From: DATGPD01 sp041398565 | GTDB taxonomy: Bacteria; Planctomycetota; UBA1135; UBA2386 | Assembly (NCBI GenBank): GCA_041398565.1 | Contig: JAWKUN010000002.1 | Span: forward strand, 62,001 to 126,000 | DNA: 64,000 nucleotides | Direction of reading: 5' to 3' | Shown here: one piece after another, positions 18,395-29,886 of the stretch | How positions within the stretch are numbered: position 1 is the stretch's first letter | Layout: every line of letters begins with the position of its first letter | Program-made: the position numbers and the translations under genes | Notes under the pieces: generated by a model | What the model saw: only the letters and a program-made list of their open reading frames with translations | The model's database searches: none | What the model was told of the DNA's origin: nothing

Positions 18395-19992
18395 TGCGCA
18401 GCGGCACCATCGTCCTGCTCGGCGTGCTGATTGCCGGCCTGCTCGGGCTCGCCGAGTTGACCCGCGATCCGCCGCGACGGGCCAACGATCGGGAGGTGCG
18501 CGTGGCAGCGAGATCGCCTGGTGATCGGGGTGCTGCGTCGTCGCCGACTTCGCCGCTGGCACGCCGCGTCGCGGCATTGTCATCTGCTGCCTCGGGCGCA
18601 GCCGCGGACGGTGGTGGCACCGCGGCCGTCGCCGGACGCGTGTGTGGACCACGAGGGCCGGTCCCGTCGGCCGAGGTGTGCGTGGTGGACGTCGGATGCC
18701 GGCACGTGACGGAGCAGCGCGTCAGCACCAGCACGGCCGGCGATGGCAAGTTCGAACTGCCCGTGCCCGCTCAGGGACGGTGCTTCCTCGCCGTGCGCAA
18801 GGCGGGCTTCGAGGATGCCTTCGTCGGACCCGTCGATCCAGGCGCGCCGAGCATCGACATCTACATGCGGCCCGGACGCGACCTCATGGGCAGGGTCGTT
18901 GGCGGCATCGATCGGCAGGCAGTGGCCGGGGCGCGCGTCGTGGCGCGTGCGCTCGCGAATCCGGCCCGCGACCTCGAGGACGTAGCGGGGCAGGTGGGAG
19001 CGGCGAGCGGCACTCTGTTCCCGCGCTCCGTCGCGACGCGCGACGACGGGACCTTCATGCTGGACGGGCTCGCGGCAGGCCAGCACGAGCTGTTCGTCGA
19101 GCACGAGGATTGGCCCAGTGCTCGGATGTCGGTCGGCGTCGACGCCAGCACCGGGACGGACCCCCTGTGCGTCACGCTGGAGGCGGGATCGATGCGTGGA
19201 ACCTGCTGGCGGGGTGGTCTGCCAGTGGCCGGAGTCCGTCTCCTGCTGCGGGGTGCGCGCGGGCCGGGTCACGATCTGGAGGTCAGCACCGATGAACAGG
19301 GTCGCTTCCTGTTCGCACGCATTGCTCCGGGTTGGCTGGTGCTCCATGTCGCCGGCCCAGGAGCTGCGTCCGACGCCGCCTGGACCGCGATGCGCGACGT
19401 GGAGGTGCACGTCGGGCGCGAGACGGCGGTCGACCTCGAGCTTCCTGGCAGCGATCCGATCGAGCTGCGCGGTCGTTTCGAACTGCTGGGGCGCCCGCTG
19501 GACCGAGCGTCGCTGCGCCTCGAGCCGGACTCGGCAGCGGTAGAGGTCGCGTCGTGGAGTCCGATCGAGGTCGAGGTCGTGCACGGTGCGTTCCGCGCTG
19601 TGTTGCCAGCGGCCGGCCGGTGCCGATACCGCGTTATCTGGGAAGGCGGCGAGCACTCGGGCGAGATCGACGTGGAACGGCCTGCGAGCGATGTGGTCAT
19701 CGAGATCCCGACTGGCGAGCTCCGCGTCTGGCTGGTCGACGAGCACGCCGGTCCGGTGCGCCAGGCCGCGCGTCTGTTGCGTCTGGCTGACGATGGGCGC
19801 GCCACGGTGGTGCGTGAGGCCGGGGATGCGACGACGACCGACGAGGCCGGAATGGTGCGCTTCACGTGCCTCGGGGCCGGAACGTATGCCGTGGCCTGTG
19901 GATCGGGAGCGGATTCGGCGCGCAGCGATGCTGTGACGCTGAGCGGCGATTGTGGCAGCAACGAGCTGGTGTTCGTCGTGCGTGCGCGATGA
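18394..19992 (+). CDS. Membrane-anchored protein with carboxypeptidase-regulatory-like domains
   Basis: The 532-residue protein starts at ATG 18394, sharing one base with the metallopeptidase stop (TGATG), which implies coupling. An N-terminal hydrophobic helix (TIVLLGVLIAGLLGL) anchors it. The rest is beta-rich, with repeats of the carboxypeptidase-regulatory-like type: 'GRVCGPRGPVPSAEVCVVD', 'DGTFMLDGLAAGQHELFVEH', 'DEQGRFLFARIAPGWLVLHV'. Such domains are common in surface proteins and have no catalysis of their own. The layout resembles the outer part of the sigma-factor fusion at 1743-4802 and the protein at 61598-63229. Partner function with the kinase and CHAT proteins is only suggested by gene order. 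Confidence 0.8.
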
Positions 19993-20056
19993 GGCGAACA
20001 CAGCCGAAGGCTGGCGGCTTGACGGTGGGCACGCCGGTCTCATCCAATGGTGCACG

Positions 20057-23000
20057 ATGTTGACCTTCGCGACGGCCAGTCTCGTGTTGGTGGCATGGCA
20101 GCAGGCGCCGAGCGGCGGGACGATCGGGCCGGGAGACGTCGTGGCCGGCGAGATCGACCGGACGGCCGAGCAAGTGCGCACCGACGGTCTCGAGCGTGCC
20201 AACGACTTCCGCACCCGCGCGATGGTACCTCTGCCGGTCGTGGGGCCGACGCGCGGGCGATCCTACGAGCTGAAGGTCGCCGAGGAAGGCGAGTACACGA
20301 TCGACCTGCGGTCCGACTGGTTCGATGCTTACCTGGTGCTGTGGGGTGAGGGTGGGGACACGCAGGAGAACGACAATGGTCTCGTGGCGACGCACGCCCG
20401 GCTGAAGGCGCATCTGCGTCCAGGTGGGCGCTGCCGGATTGCCGCTTGTGGTTTGCGCGGCGAGCTGGGCAAGTTCGAGCTGCGGGTCACAGGCGGCCAG
20501 CCGGCCGAGGTGGCGGAACCGGCGCGGCTTCCGGCGGAGATCGAGGAGTGGCGCCGTCTGCTTGCGGTGCGCGAGAAGGCCTTCGGTGACCACGACGTTC
20601 GCCTGGTGCAAGTGCTGGACGGTTTGCTGGCGAGTCTTTTCCAGGAACATCGATACGCGGAGGCGCTGCCGCTGGCACGTCGCGAACTCGCGATCCTCGA
20701 GCGCCAGTTCGGGCAGGACTCCGAGCAGGCCGCGTATGGCGCGATCCAGGTCGCTGCGCAGCTTCACGGCCCCGGCCACTTCGAAGAAGCGGTGTCTCTG
20801 TTGCGGCGATCCGCCGCGATCCGCCGCAACGTCCTCGGTGCCAACCACCCAGCATATGCACGGACGCTGAATGCTCTCGCGGCGCTTCTCGACAAGCAAG
20901 GGCGCTACGCGGAAGCAGAGGACCTCGTACGGCAGGCATTGGCGATCGCGGAGCGAAACGAGGACCAACCGGAGATCGAGCGGTCGCTCGGCAACCTCGC
21001 GTGGCTGCTGCAGGCGCAGGACAAGTTCGACGCGGCGGCGTCGGTGTTCACGGCAGTCATCGAGCGGATTCGAGCACGTGAGGGGGACAATCTGAGCTCC
21101 GCCTGGCACATCAACGACTTTGGATGGATGCGCCACCGCCAGGGCAACGACAGGGATGCGGAGGACTTGCTGACCGAGGCACTGAAGATCCGTCGCGCGC
21201 GGCGCGATCCCGAGCATCCGTTGATCGCGCAGAGCCTGAACAACCTCGCCGCCGTGTTCGAGAGCACCGGTCGATACGCGCAAGCAGAGCACGCCTACCG
21301 CGAAGGCCTGCGGATCCGGCGCGCGCGTTACGGAGAAGTGCACGCTGAGGTGGCGGAGAGCCTCGGCAACTTGGCGGCCTTCCTGGCACGCGACGGCCGC
21401 TACGGCGAGGCGGAGCCGTTGGCGCGCGAAGCCGCCGAGCTGGCGGCCAGGATCGATGGCCCCGGCAGCGCCAGGGCAGCGAATGCCGACGAGGCACTCG
21501 CCGAGGTGTTGCATGCGCAGGGCAGGTTCGCCGACGCCGAGCGCCTGCTCCGAGGGGTGTTGACCATCCGTGAGGCGATCGTCGGCCCAACAGTCGAGAC
21601 CGCCACCGCCCTCAACTGGCTGGGCATCGTGCTCGGGGAACAGCGCAAGAACCAGGAGTCGGCGGAGTACCTGCAACGTGCGCTCGAGATCCGACGCAAC
21701 CGTCTCGGACCGGGCCACGCCTGGACGCTGACCAGCGTCAACAACCTCGCGGTTCTGCTCACCGACGCCGGCGAGTACGCCCGAGCAGAGTCCCTGCTAC
21801 GGGGCGCAGTCGACGCCCAGGAGCAGGACCCGAAGGAGAACGCACTTGCGGGAGTCTTGCGCAATGACTTGGGGCTGGTCCTCGATTTCACCGGGCGTCA
21901 TGCGGAGGCGGAGCCGTTGCTCCGCCGGGCGCTGGCGGAGATCGAGGCAGCGCGCGGCCATGGGCACGTGAGCACGACGGTGCCCATGAACAACCTCGGC
22001 ATGAACCTCCTGGCGCAGGGCAAGGCTGCGGATGCGGAGCCGTACTTGGACCAGGCGCTCGCGATCTGGCGAGAGACGTGCGCGCCCGGACACTCGCGCG
22101 TGGTCCTGGGGCTAGGCAACCGCACGACGCTCCTCGCCAACCTCGGCCAGTGGGACGAGGCAGCGGAAGCCGCGGTCGAGTACTGCGAGTCGAGCTGGCG
22201 CCACTTGCTCGGGGAACTGGCATTGAGCGGCGGCCAAGATTCGTACCGGCTGGCGGCCGCGCACGCGGGCGCCGTCGACTGCCTCCTGACCTGCTGCGCG
22301 CGGGTGTCCGATCCAGCGGCCCTCGCCCGGGCGTACGGACGGGTGACCGAGTGGAAGGGGGTTGCGTTCCGCCGCAGCCGGCAGCTCGCGGAGGCTGAGG
22401 CCGGCGAGCAGGTTCCGTTGGTCGCGCGCCTCCGCGACACGGCCGCGCAGATCGCGGCGCTGGCAGGCGCGCACCGGATCCCGGATCCCCAGCAGCACCG
22501 CGCGCGGTTCGAGGCGCTGGTTCGCGAGCAGCAACGTCTGGAGAGCGAGCTGCTGGCTCGGCTAGGCATCACGCCGGCGGAGGAACGTACGGACGCAGCG
22601 GAGCTTGGCCAGCGACTGCCGCAGGGCTCGGCGGTGCTGGACTTCGTCGTGCACCGACCGCGGCGATTCGAGAGGTTCGGGCGGGGAAATGGCGCCGATC
22701 CCTGGGACGAGCCGCGGGTTCTGTGCTTCGTGATTCGTGCTGGTGCGAAGGGCGCGGAGGTCGTCGACCTGGGGCCGCAGCGCTTGCTTGGAAGCCTGAT
22801 CGATGGCTATCTCGAGGAACTGTCACGGAGGGGTGCAAGGGGTCTCGCGCCCGGCGCTGACGAGACCGCGAAGGCGCTGGGCCTGAAACTCTGGCAACGG
22901 CTCTCGCAGCATCTCGCCGCGGTGAAGCAGGTCATCGTGATCCCGGACGAGGTCGTCGGCCGGCTGCCGTTCGAAGCCGTGCGCGTGGAAGGCGGTCGCT

Positions 23001-23914
23001 TCCTGCTGGAGCAGATGGACGTGGTGTACGCACAGGACGCCGTGACACTGCGGGACCAGCTCGCGTCGGGCGCCCCGAGCCGCGCCGAACGGCCGTCGTT
23101 GCTGGCGCTCGGTGACGTCGCTTACGGCGCATCGACGCCCACGGCGGCAGACGCGGCGGCGGCGAAGGCCAACGGGCGCGGGCTGCGCGGAGTGGGTCGG
23201 AACTGGGGCCGGCTGGAGGGGACCCGGCTGGAGATCGATGCGGTCGTCCAACGCCACGCACACACGTTCGGCGATGCGGCGCCCGCGACGGTGCTCTCCG
23301 GCGCAGACGCCACCGAGGCGGCGCTGACGGCGAGTCTACGCGGGGCCACGGTCGTCCATCTCGCGACCCACGGCTTCTTCGAGCGCAAGGGCATCGTGTC
23401 GCGGTGGCGTGCCGCGGTCAACGAGGCGCATGGCGCCGGCGAGATCGCCGACGCGCAATTCCTCGAGAGCCGGGCGAGGGTCAAGCCGCCGCTCGACGGC
23501 GAGGACCCCGATCTGCTCGCGGGCCTGATCCTGGCCGGCGCCAACGCGCCGGGGCGTGACGAAGACTGCGTGCTGACGGCGGCGGAGGCGCGGCGCCTCG
23601 ACCTGTCGGCCTGCGAGCTGGCGGTGCTGTCGGCGTGCGAGACGGGCCTCGGCTCGGCGCAGGCCGGCGAGGGGCTGTCGAGCTTGCGGCGGGCGTTCGC
23701 AGCGGCCGGTGCCCGGACCGTGATCAGCTCGTTGTGGAAGGTCGACGACACGGCGACGCTCGCGTTGATGAGCGAGGTCTACGACAACCTGTGGGTGAAG
23801 CGGCAGCCGCCGTGGGCCGCGCTCCGCAACGCGAAGCTGGCGCTGCTGCGGTCCGAACGGTTTGCGCACCCCGGCTGCTGGGCAGCGTTCGTGCTGGCGG
23901 GCGACTGGCGGTGA
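20057..23914 (+). CDS. TPR-CHAT protein (caspase-like peptidase fold)
   Basis: The 1285-residue protein starts at ATG 20057 with a signal-like hydrophobic segment (LTFATASLVLVAW). An N-terminal beta domain (about 30-140; DLRSDWFDAYLVLWGEGG) looks like a pre-peptidase C-terminal-type module. About 15 tetratricopeptide units fill 160-720, and the CHAT domain occupies about 900-1285. The CHAT His/Cys pair is present: His1105 in HLATHGFF and Cys1194 in LSACETGLG. CHAT is a clan CD peptidase fold related to separases and caspases; several characterised bacterial members act as regulated proteases. The signal-like start suggests an outer or periplasmic site. It ends seven bases from a second, convergent CHAT gene. 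Confidence 0.9.
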   Translation: MLTFATASLVLVAWQQAPSGGTIGPGDVVAGEIDRTAEQVRTDGLERANDFRTRAMVPLPVVGPTRGRSYELKVAEEGEYTIDLRSDWFDAYLVLWGEGGDTQENDNGLVATHARLKAHLRPGGRCRIAACGLRGELGKFELRVTGGQPAEVAEPARLPAEIEEWRRLLAVREKAFGDHDVRLVQVLDGLLASLFQEHRYAEALPLARRELAILERQFGQDSEQAAYGAIQVAAQLHGPGHFEEAVSLLRRSAAIRRNVLGANHPAYARTLNALAALLDKQGRYAEAEDLVRQALAIAERNEDQPEIERSLGNLAWLLQAQDKFDAAASVFTAVIERIRAREGDNLSSAWHINDFGWMRHRQGNDRDAEDLLTEALKIRRARRDPEHPLIAQSLNNLAAVFESTGRYAQAEHAYREGLRIRRARYGEVHAEVAESLGNLAAFLARDGRYGEAEPLAREAAELAARIDGPGSARAANADEALAEVLHAQGRFADAERLLRGVLTIREAIVGPTVETATALNWLGIVLGEQRKNQESAEYLQRALEIRRNRLGPGHAWTLTSVNNLAVLLTDAGEYARAESLLRGAVDAQEQDPKENALAGVLRNDLGLVLDFTGRHAEAEPLLRRALAEIEAARGHGHVSTTVPMNNLGMNLLAQGKAADAEPYLDQALAIWRETCAPGHSRVVLGLGNRTTLLANLGQWDEAAEAAVEYCESSWRHLLGELALSGGQDSYRLAAAHAGAVDCLLTCCARVSDPAALARAYGRVTEWKGVAFRRSRQLAEAEAGEQVPLVARLRDTAAQIAALAGAHRIPDPQQHRARFEALVREQQRLESELLARLGITPAEERTDAAELGQRLPQGSAVLDFVVHRPRRFERFGRGNGADPWDEPRVLCFVIRAGAKGAEVVDLGPQRLLGSLIDGYLEELSRRGARGLAPGADETAKALGLKLWQRLSQHLAAVKQVIVIPDEVVGRLPFEAVRVEGGRFLLEQMDVVYAQDAVTLRDQLASGAPSRAERPSLLALGDVAYGASTPTAADAAAAKANGRGLRGVGRNWGRLEGTRLEIDAVVQRHAHTFGDAAPATVLSGADATEAALTASLRGATVVHLATHGFFERKGIVSRWRAAVNEAHGAGEIADAQFLESRARVKPPLDGEDPDLLAGLILAGANAPGRDEDCVLTAAEARRLDLSACELAVLSACETGLGSAQAGEGLSSLRRAFAAAGARTVISSLWKVDDTATLALMSEVYDNLWVKRQPPWAALRNAKLALLRSERFAHPGCWAAFVLAGDWR

Positions 23915-23921
23915 TCCGGCT

Positions 23922-26900
23922 TCAGCGACGGGCGATCCGCAGGCCCGATCCCCATGCCATCCAGGCGCCCCAGTAGTAGGGGCTCCTGCTTTTGGGCGTC
24001 AGCGCCGCAGCGAGGTACGAGATCTGCGCGTGCCTCAGCGCTTGGGCGGCCGAATCGCCGCGCGTGCGGATCGACTGGTAGACGGCGGGCAGCAGCTCTG
24101 CGGTGGCGGCATCGGGGACGCGCCAAGACGACGCGATGACGTTCTCGGCCCCCGCGTACAGGAACGAGCGGACGAGACTCTGCAGCCCTTCTCCGGCCAT
24201 CGATTTTCCGAGCTGCGAGTTGCAGGCCGACAGCACGACGAGATCCGCACCGAGGCGGAGGTTCTGCACGTCGATCAGCTTGAGGCGGCCGCTGTCGTCG
24301 CCGGAGCTCGAGAGCACCAGGCTCGAGAGCCCCGGGCTCGTCGGGTGCACGACGCCGTGTGCGGCGAAGTGTAGGAAGCGGAACCGATCCAGGGCATCGT
24401 GCTCTAGCACGGCGCGTCGCGATGCAAAGTTTCCGAGGCGCAGCTCGAAGTGCGGTGCACTGAGCAGGATGTGGCGGTTCTTGAGTGCCGCCGCGCGGAC
24501 CGCCGCGACCACGTCGGCTCCGCCGACTTCGCGCTTCTCGCCGTCGGCGATGCGCAAGTGCCACGAGGTGTTCTCACCGCCGAGGAACTGCGTCGCGATC
24601 TCCAGCGCTTCGGTGCGTGTGCTCGGAAGGCGACCGAGAGTACCCCGCTCGCGTCCGAGGCGGAGAACGAGCTGTTCGTCGGACGCCGTGCCGCGCTCGT
24701 CTGGGCCCACGGGGTCCGCGAGAATCAGCATGTCGCGGTCCGTGCCGCGCGCCTGCCGCTTCGCGACCGCCGCCTCACGCAGGATGTTCCAGCTCGTCGC
24801 GGAGTGGACGTAGGTGATCGCATGCGACTGGACGAGAAACGTGCAGCGATCGAGGTCCGGTTCGGGGCTGGGTACGATGAGGCACGCGAACGGCAGCAGC
24901 CGGAGCGCGCCGTCCGCAGAGACGAGGAGATGCCGTACGCCGCGGAGGCGGTCGAAACATGGCTCCAACAGCGAGCGGAACAGCTCGCGACCCGAGGTGA
25001 CGATCTGCGCCAACGTGGCCGGCCTCGGCCGGTCGGACAGCAGGGCGAGGTAGCGGTTCACGTCGCGCTCGATGTCGGCCGCCCTCGGGAGACGAAACGA
25101 CGTCAGCCCAGCCGAGTCGACGACGAGCAACAGCGAACCCTCCTCGCCGAGTGCGAACGCGACGAATGCGGTGTCCTCCGGTAGGTTCGCCTGCAATTCC
25201 GCCAGTCCGATCGGGTGCGGGCGGCGCATTTGGGCGAACTCTGGATCCTCCCGGGCGATTCGGGCAAGCACGTCGTTCCAGCGGTGCTCGAGACCCGCCA
25301 GTGCCTTGGTGGATTCCGATCGCGCCTCCGGGTCATCGCTCCGCTTGGCGAGGAGTACGTCGATCTCGCGCTCGATTTGGCGCAGCGCGGTTGCGTTTGC
25401 CGCGCTCGCGCGGGGCCGCAGTGAGCTCGTGACGGCCTGCAGCGACTCGGCGGTCGCGAACCCGCGAAGGGCCTCGAGCAGGCGGGTCGCCAAGTGGGGG
25501 TCTGCATCCGCACCTTCGTGCTGCAATGCGACGGCCAGGGATCGCTCGAGGTAGTCCGCGTAGGAGCCGGTGAACCCGACCCGCGAGCGCTCGGACCAGA
25601 CGGTGGAACGCCGAGTCCCGAGCGCTGCCAGCGCCGCCTCGAGGTGACTTCGGGCCTGCGCCGGTCGCTTCAGGTTGCACAATGCCTGCGCGATCTTGAA
25701 CTCACAGTCGATTTCGGTGCGGAACCCCTGCTCGACCGCGATTCCACGCGCCTTCTCCCAGTGCTCGAGGGCCTCCTCGTCTTTGCCCGAGGCGAAGTAC
25801 GCCTGCCCGAGATCGAAGTGGACCTCGGACAGGTGATGCGGATTCTGCACCAGAGTCCGACTGTCGAGGGCGGCGCGCAGCCGCGAGATCGAAGTCTCCG
25901 CGTCGCCGAGGGCAAGTTCGATGACCGCACGGAACTGCAGCAGTTGGCCAGCCAGAAGTCTGTCCGGGTGCTCCGCCAGAGCCTCGATCGCGGCATCGAT
26001 GCTGGCCTTCGCGTGGTCCCACTGCTTGTCAGTCATGAACGTGGTCGCCAACTCCTGCCTAGCCAGGGCGATCTCCTTGCCATTCGTGGCGAGTTCGAGC
26101 GCCTCTTCCGCGCTTCGCCGCGCCCGGTCCGTCAGTCGCAGCGAAGTGTAGACACGGGACAGGTTCGTGTAGGCGCTGAACAGGTCGTGCTTGCTGCCGC
26201 CGTGCTGCAGCTTGATTCGAAGCGCGGTCTCGTAGTGGTCCAGCGCCGACTCGGCCTCGTTGCGAGATGACAGGACGTTGCCGATGTTGTTGTGGGAACC
26301 GGCGATGTCCAGCTGGTTGCCGAGCTTCTTCCTCAGCTCCAGCGCCGCGCGATGGTACTCGACCGCCTCGTCGTAGCGCCCCAGTGAGTATGTGGCGTTG
26401 CCGAGATTCGTGAGCGCGTCACCGTAGCTCTTGCCTTCGTCTGGATCCATCAGCGCGAGCGCCTGGCGATGACGTTCGGCCGCCATCGCCACCTCGCCGA
26501 GGTCGCGCAGAGCCAAACCCGACTTGTCGGTCCAGAACGCCCTGGCCTTGGTGTCGCCCAGCTTCTTGGCGAGACCAGCCGCCTCATCGAGCAGCTGAAG
26601 CGCGAGCGCCGGTTTCTGCTGGTCCACGTAGATCTGGCCGAGCCTCCCGGCCGGATCGATCACGTACTTATCGCCGAGCTTTCGGGCGAGGGCGACCGCG
26701 AGCTCGAAATCGCGCACTGCTTCGTCGGTGTGCTGCAGCTTCTGGTGGCAGTATGCGTTGAAACTGAGCACCCCATAGCGTCCGAGGTCGTCGCCACCGA
26801 GCCGTAGCGCACGCTCGTGACAGCGGATCGCTTCCTCGAATTCGCCGATCCGGACGCAGCGGTCGCCGATCCGCGCCAGGCACTTGAAGAGGAGGGTATC

Positions 26901-27635
26901 GTTGCCGATGGCCTCATAGATCGGCAGCGCTCGCCGATGCGCCGCGAGCGACTGGTCGAGCTGGCTGTTCTGCTTGTAGTAGAGACCGAGCGTCGTCAGG
27001 TGCCGCGCGACGTTGTAGGAGTCTCCGAGCTGCTCGAGCCGTTCGATGGTCGGTTGCAGCACACGGACGGCACCGGCCAGGTCGCGCTCGTAGTACAGGA
27101 TCAACGAAAGCTCCAGGTCGATCGCGGCGACCTGGTCGCTTCGCTGCAGCCCGGTCAAGACGGCGCGAGCATCTTCAAACAGCTCACGTGACCGGGTCGG
27201 CTCAGTCTTCCGCAGTTCCTTGGCCTGTTGGCGTGCGTGCACCGCACGCCAATACCGTACCCGCTCCTCTTCGCTCCACGCGGCGCTCCTCTCGACGATC
27301 GCCAGTAGCTCGGGTGCGCGCTGCTCGCGGCCAAGGATTCTGGCCATCGCTCGCGCCATCGCGACGCGTTCGGACCTCGTCGCCGGGCTCATCTCCGGAT
27401 CGAGGTGCGCATCCAGAGCCGCGAGCGCCATGGTCGCCACCATCGGATTGCCCTCGACGACGGACCGCAGCGCGGTCGACTCCGCTGGGTCGTCTCCTTC
27501 CCTGACACTGCGCCAGGCCTTTTCGAACTGCACGTGGAACTCCGACGTGCCTGGGCTCGGCGGCTTCTGGGGCGAAGCTTGCGCGCAGCCGACCGCGGCG
27601 GCGAGCGCGATGGCGAAAGAGGTCAAGAGGGACAC
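23922..27635 (-). CDS. TPR-CHAT lipoprotein
   Basis: The 1237-residue protein begins at GTG 27635, supported by GAGGAG six bases upstream and an immediate lipoprotein signal (SLLTSFAIALAAAVGC, lipidated Cys at about 17). Longer frames upstream lack such support. Tetratricopeptide units fill about 150-800 (for example NIGNVLSSRNEAESALDHYE), followed by a coiled stretch and a CHAT domain with His1093 in FAAHGVV and Cys1138 in LSACNSQLG, so the catalytic pair is kept. The C-terminus (YYWGAWMAWG) matches the usual CHAT ending. Last gene of the long Tad/kinase set, 82 bases after the kinase stop. Probably anchored in the envelope, with the TPRs sensing a partner. Confidence 0.9.
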   Translation of the reverse strand: MSLLTSFAIALAAAVGCAQASPQKPPSPGTSEFHVQFEKAWRSVREGDDPAESTALRSVVEGNPMVATMALAALDAHLDPEMSPATRSERVAMARAMARILGREQRAPELLAIVERSAAWSEEERVRYWRAVHARQQAKELRKTEPTRSRELFEDARAVLTGLQRSDQVAAIDLELSLILYYERDLAGAVRVLQPTIERLEQLGDSYNVARHLTTLGLYYKQNSQLDQSLAAHRRALPIYEAIGNDTLLFKCLARIGDRCVRIGEFEEAIRCHERALRLGGDDLGRYGVLSFNAYCHQKLQHTDEAVRDFELAVALARKLGDKYVIDPAGRLGQIYVDQQKPALALQLLDEAAGLAKKLGDTKARAFWTDKSGLALRDLGEVAMAAERHRQALALMDPDEGKSYGDALTNLGNATYSLGRYDEAVEYHRAALELRKKLGNQLDIAGSHNNIGNVLSSRNEAESALDHYETALRIKLQHGGSKHDLFSAYTNLSRVYTSLRLTDRARRSAEEALELATNGKEIALARQELATTFMTDKQWDHAKASIDAAIEALAEHPDRLLAGQLLQFRAVIELALGDAETSISRLRAALDSRTLVQNPHHLSEVHFDLGQAYFASGKDEEALEHWEKARGIAVEQGFRTEIDCEFKIAQALCNLKRPAQARSHLEAALAALGTRRSTVWSERSRVGFTGSYADYLERSLAVALQHEGADADPHLATRLLEALRGFATAESLQAVTSSLRPRASAANATALRQIEREIDVLLAKRSDDPEARSESTKALAGLEHRWNDVLARIAREDPEFAQMRRPHPIGLAELQANLPEDTAFVAFALGEEGSLLLVVDSAGLTSFRLPRAADIERDVNRYLALLSDRPRPATLAQIVTSGRELFRSLLEPCFDRLRGVRHLLVSADGALRLLPFACLIVPSPEPDLDRCTFLVQSHAITYVHSATSWNILREAAVAKRQARGTDRDMLILADPVGPDERGTASDEQLVLRLGRERGTLGRLPSTRTEALEIATQFLGGENTSWHLRIADGEKREVGGADVVAAVRAAALKNRHILLSAPHFELRLGNFASRRAVLEHDALDRFRFLHFAAHGVVHPTSPGLSSLVLSSSGDDSGRLKLIDVQNLRLGADLVVLSACNSQLGKSMAGEGLQSLVRSFLYAGAENVIASSWRVPDAATAELLPAVYQSIRTRGDSAAQALRHAQISYLAAALTPKSRSPYYWGAWMAWGSGLRIARR

Positions 27636-27717
27636 AAGCCACTCCTCGAACTGTGAGGCGGTCGGGGCGACACACCAACCAACGAGAGGGCGATAGAGGT
27701 TGCCGAGTGAGGTTGGC

Positions 27718-29817
<2,100 letters not shown>

Positions 29818-29886
29818 GGCCTTCCCAGGCTCCGCGGTGGTTCAGGGTATCGTTGGCGCACGCTGCGGGCAACGCGGGGGCGCGGG

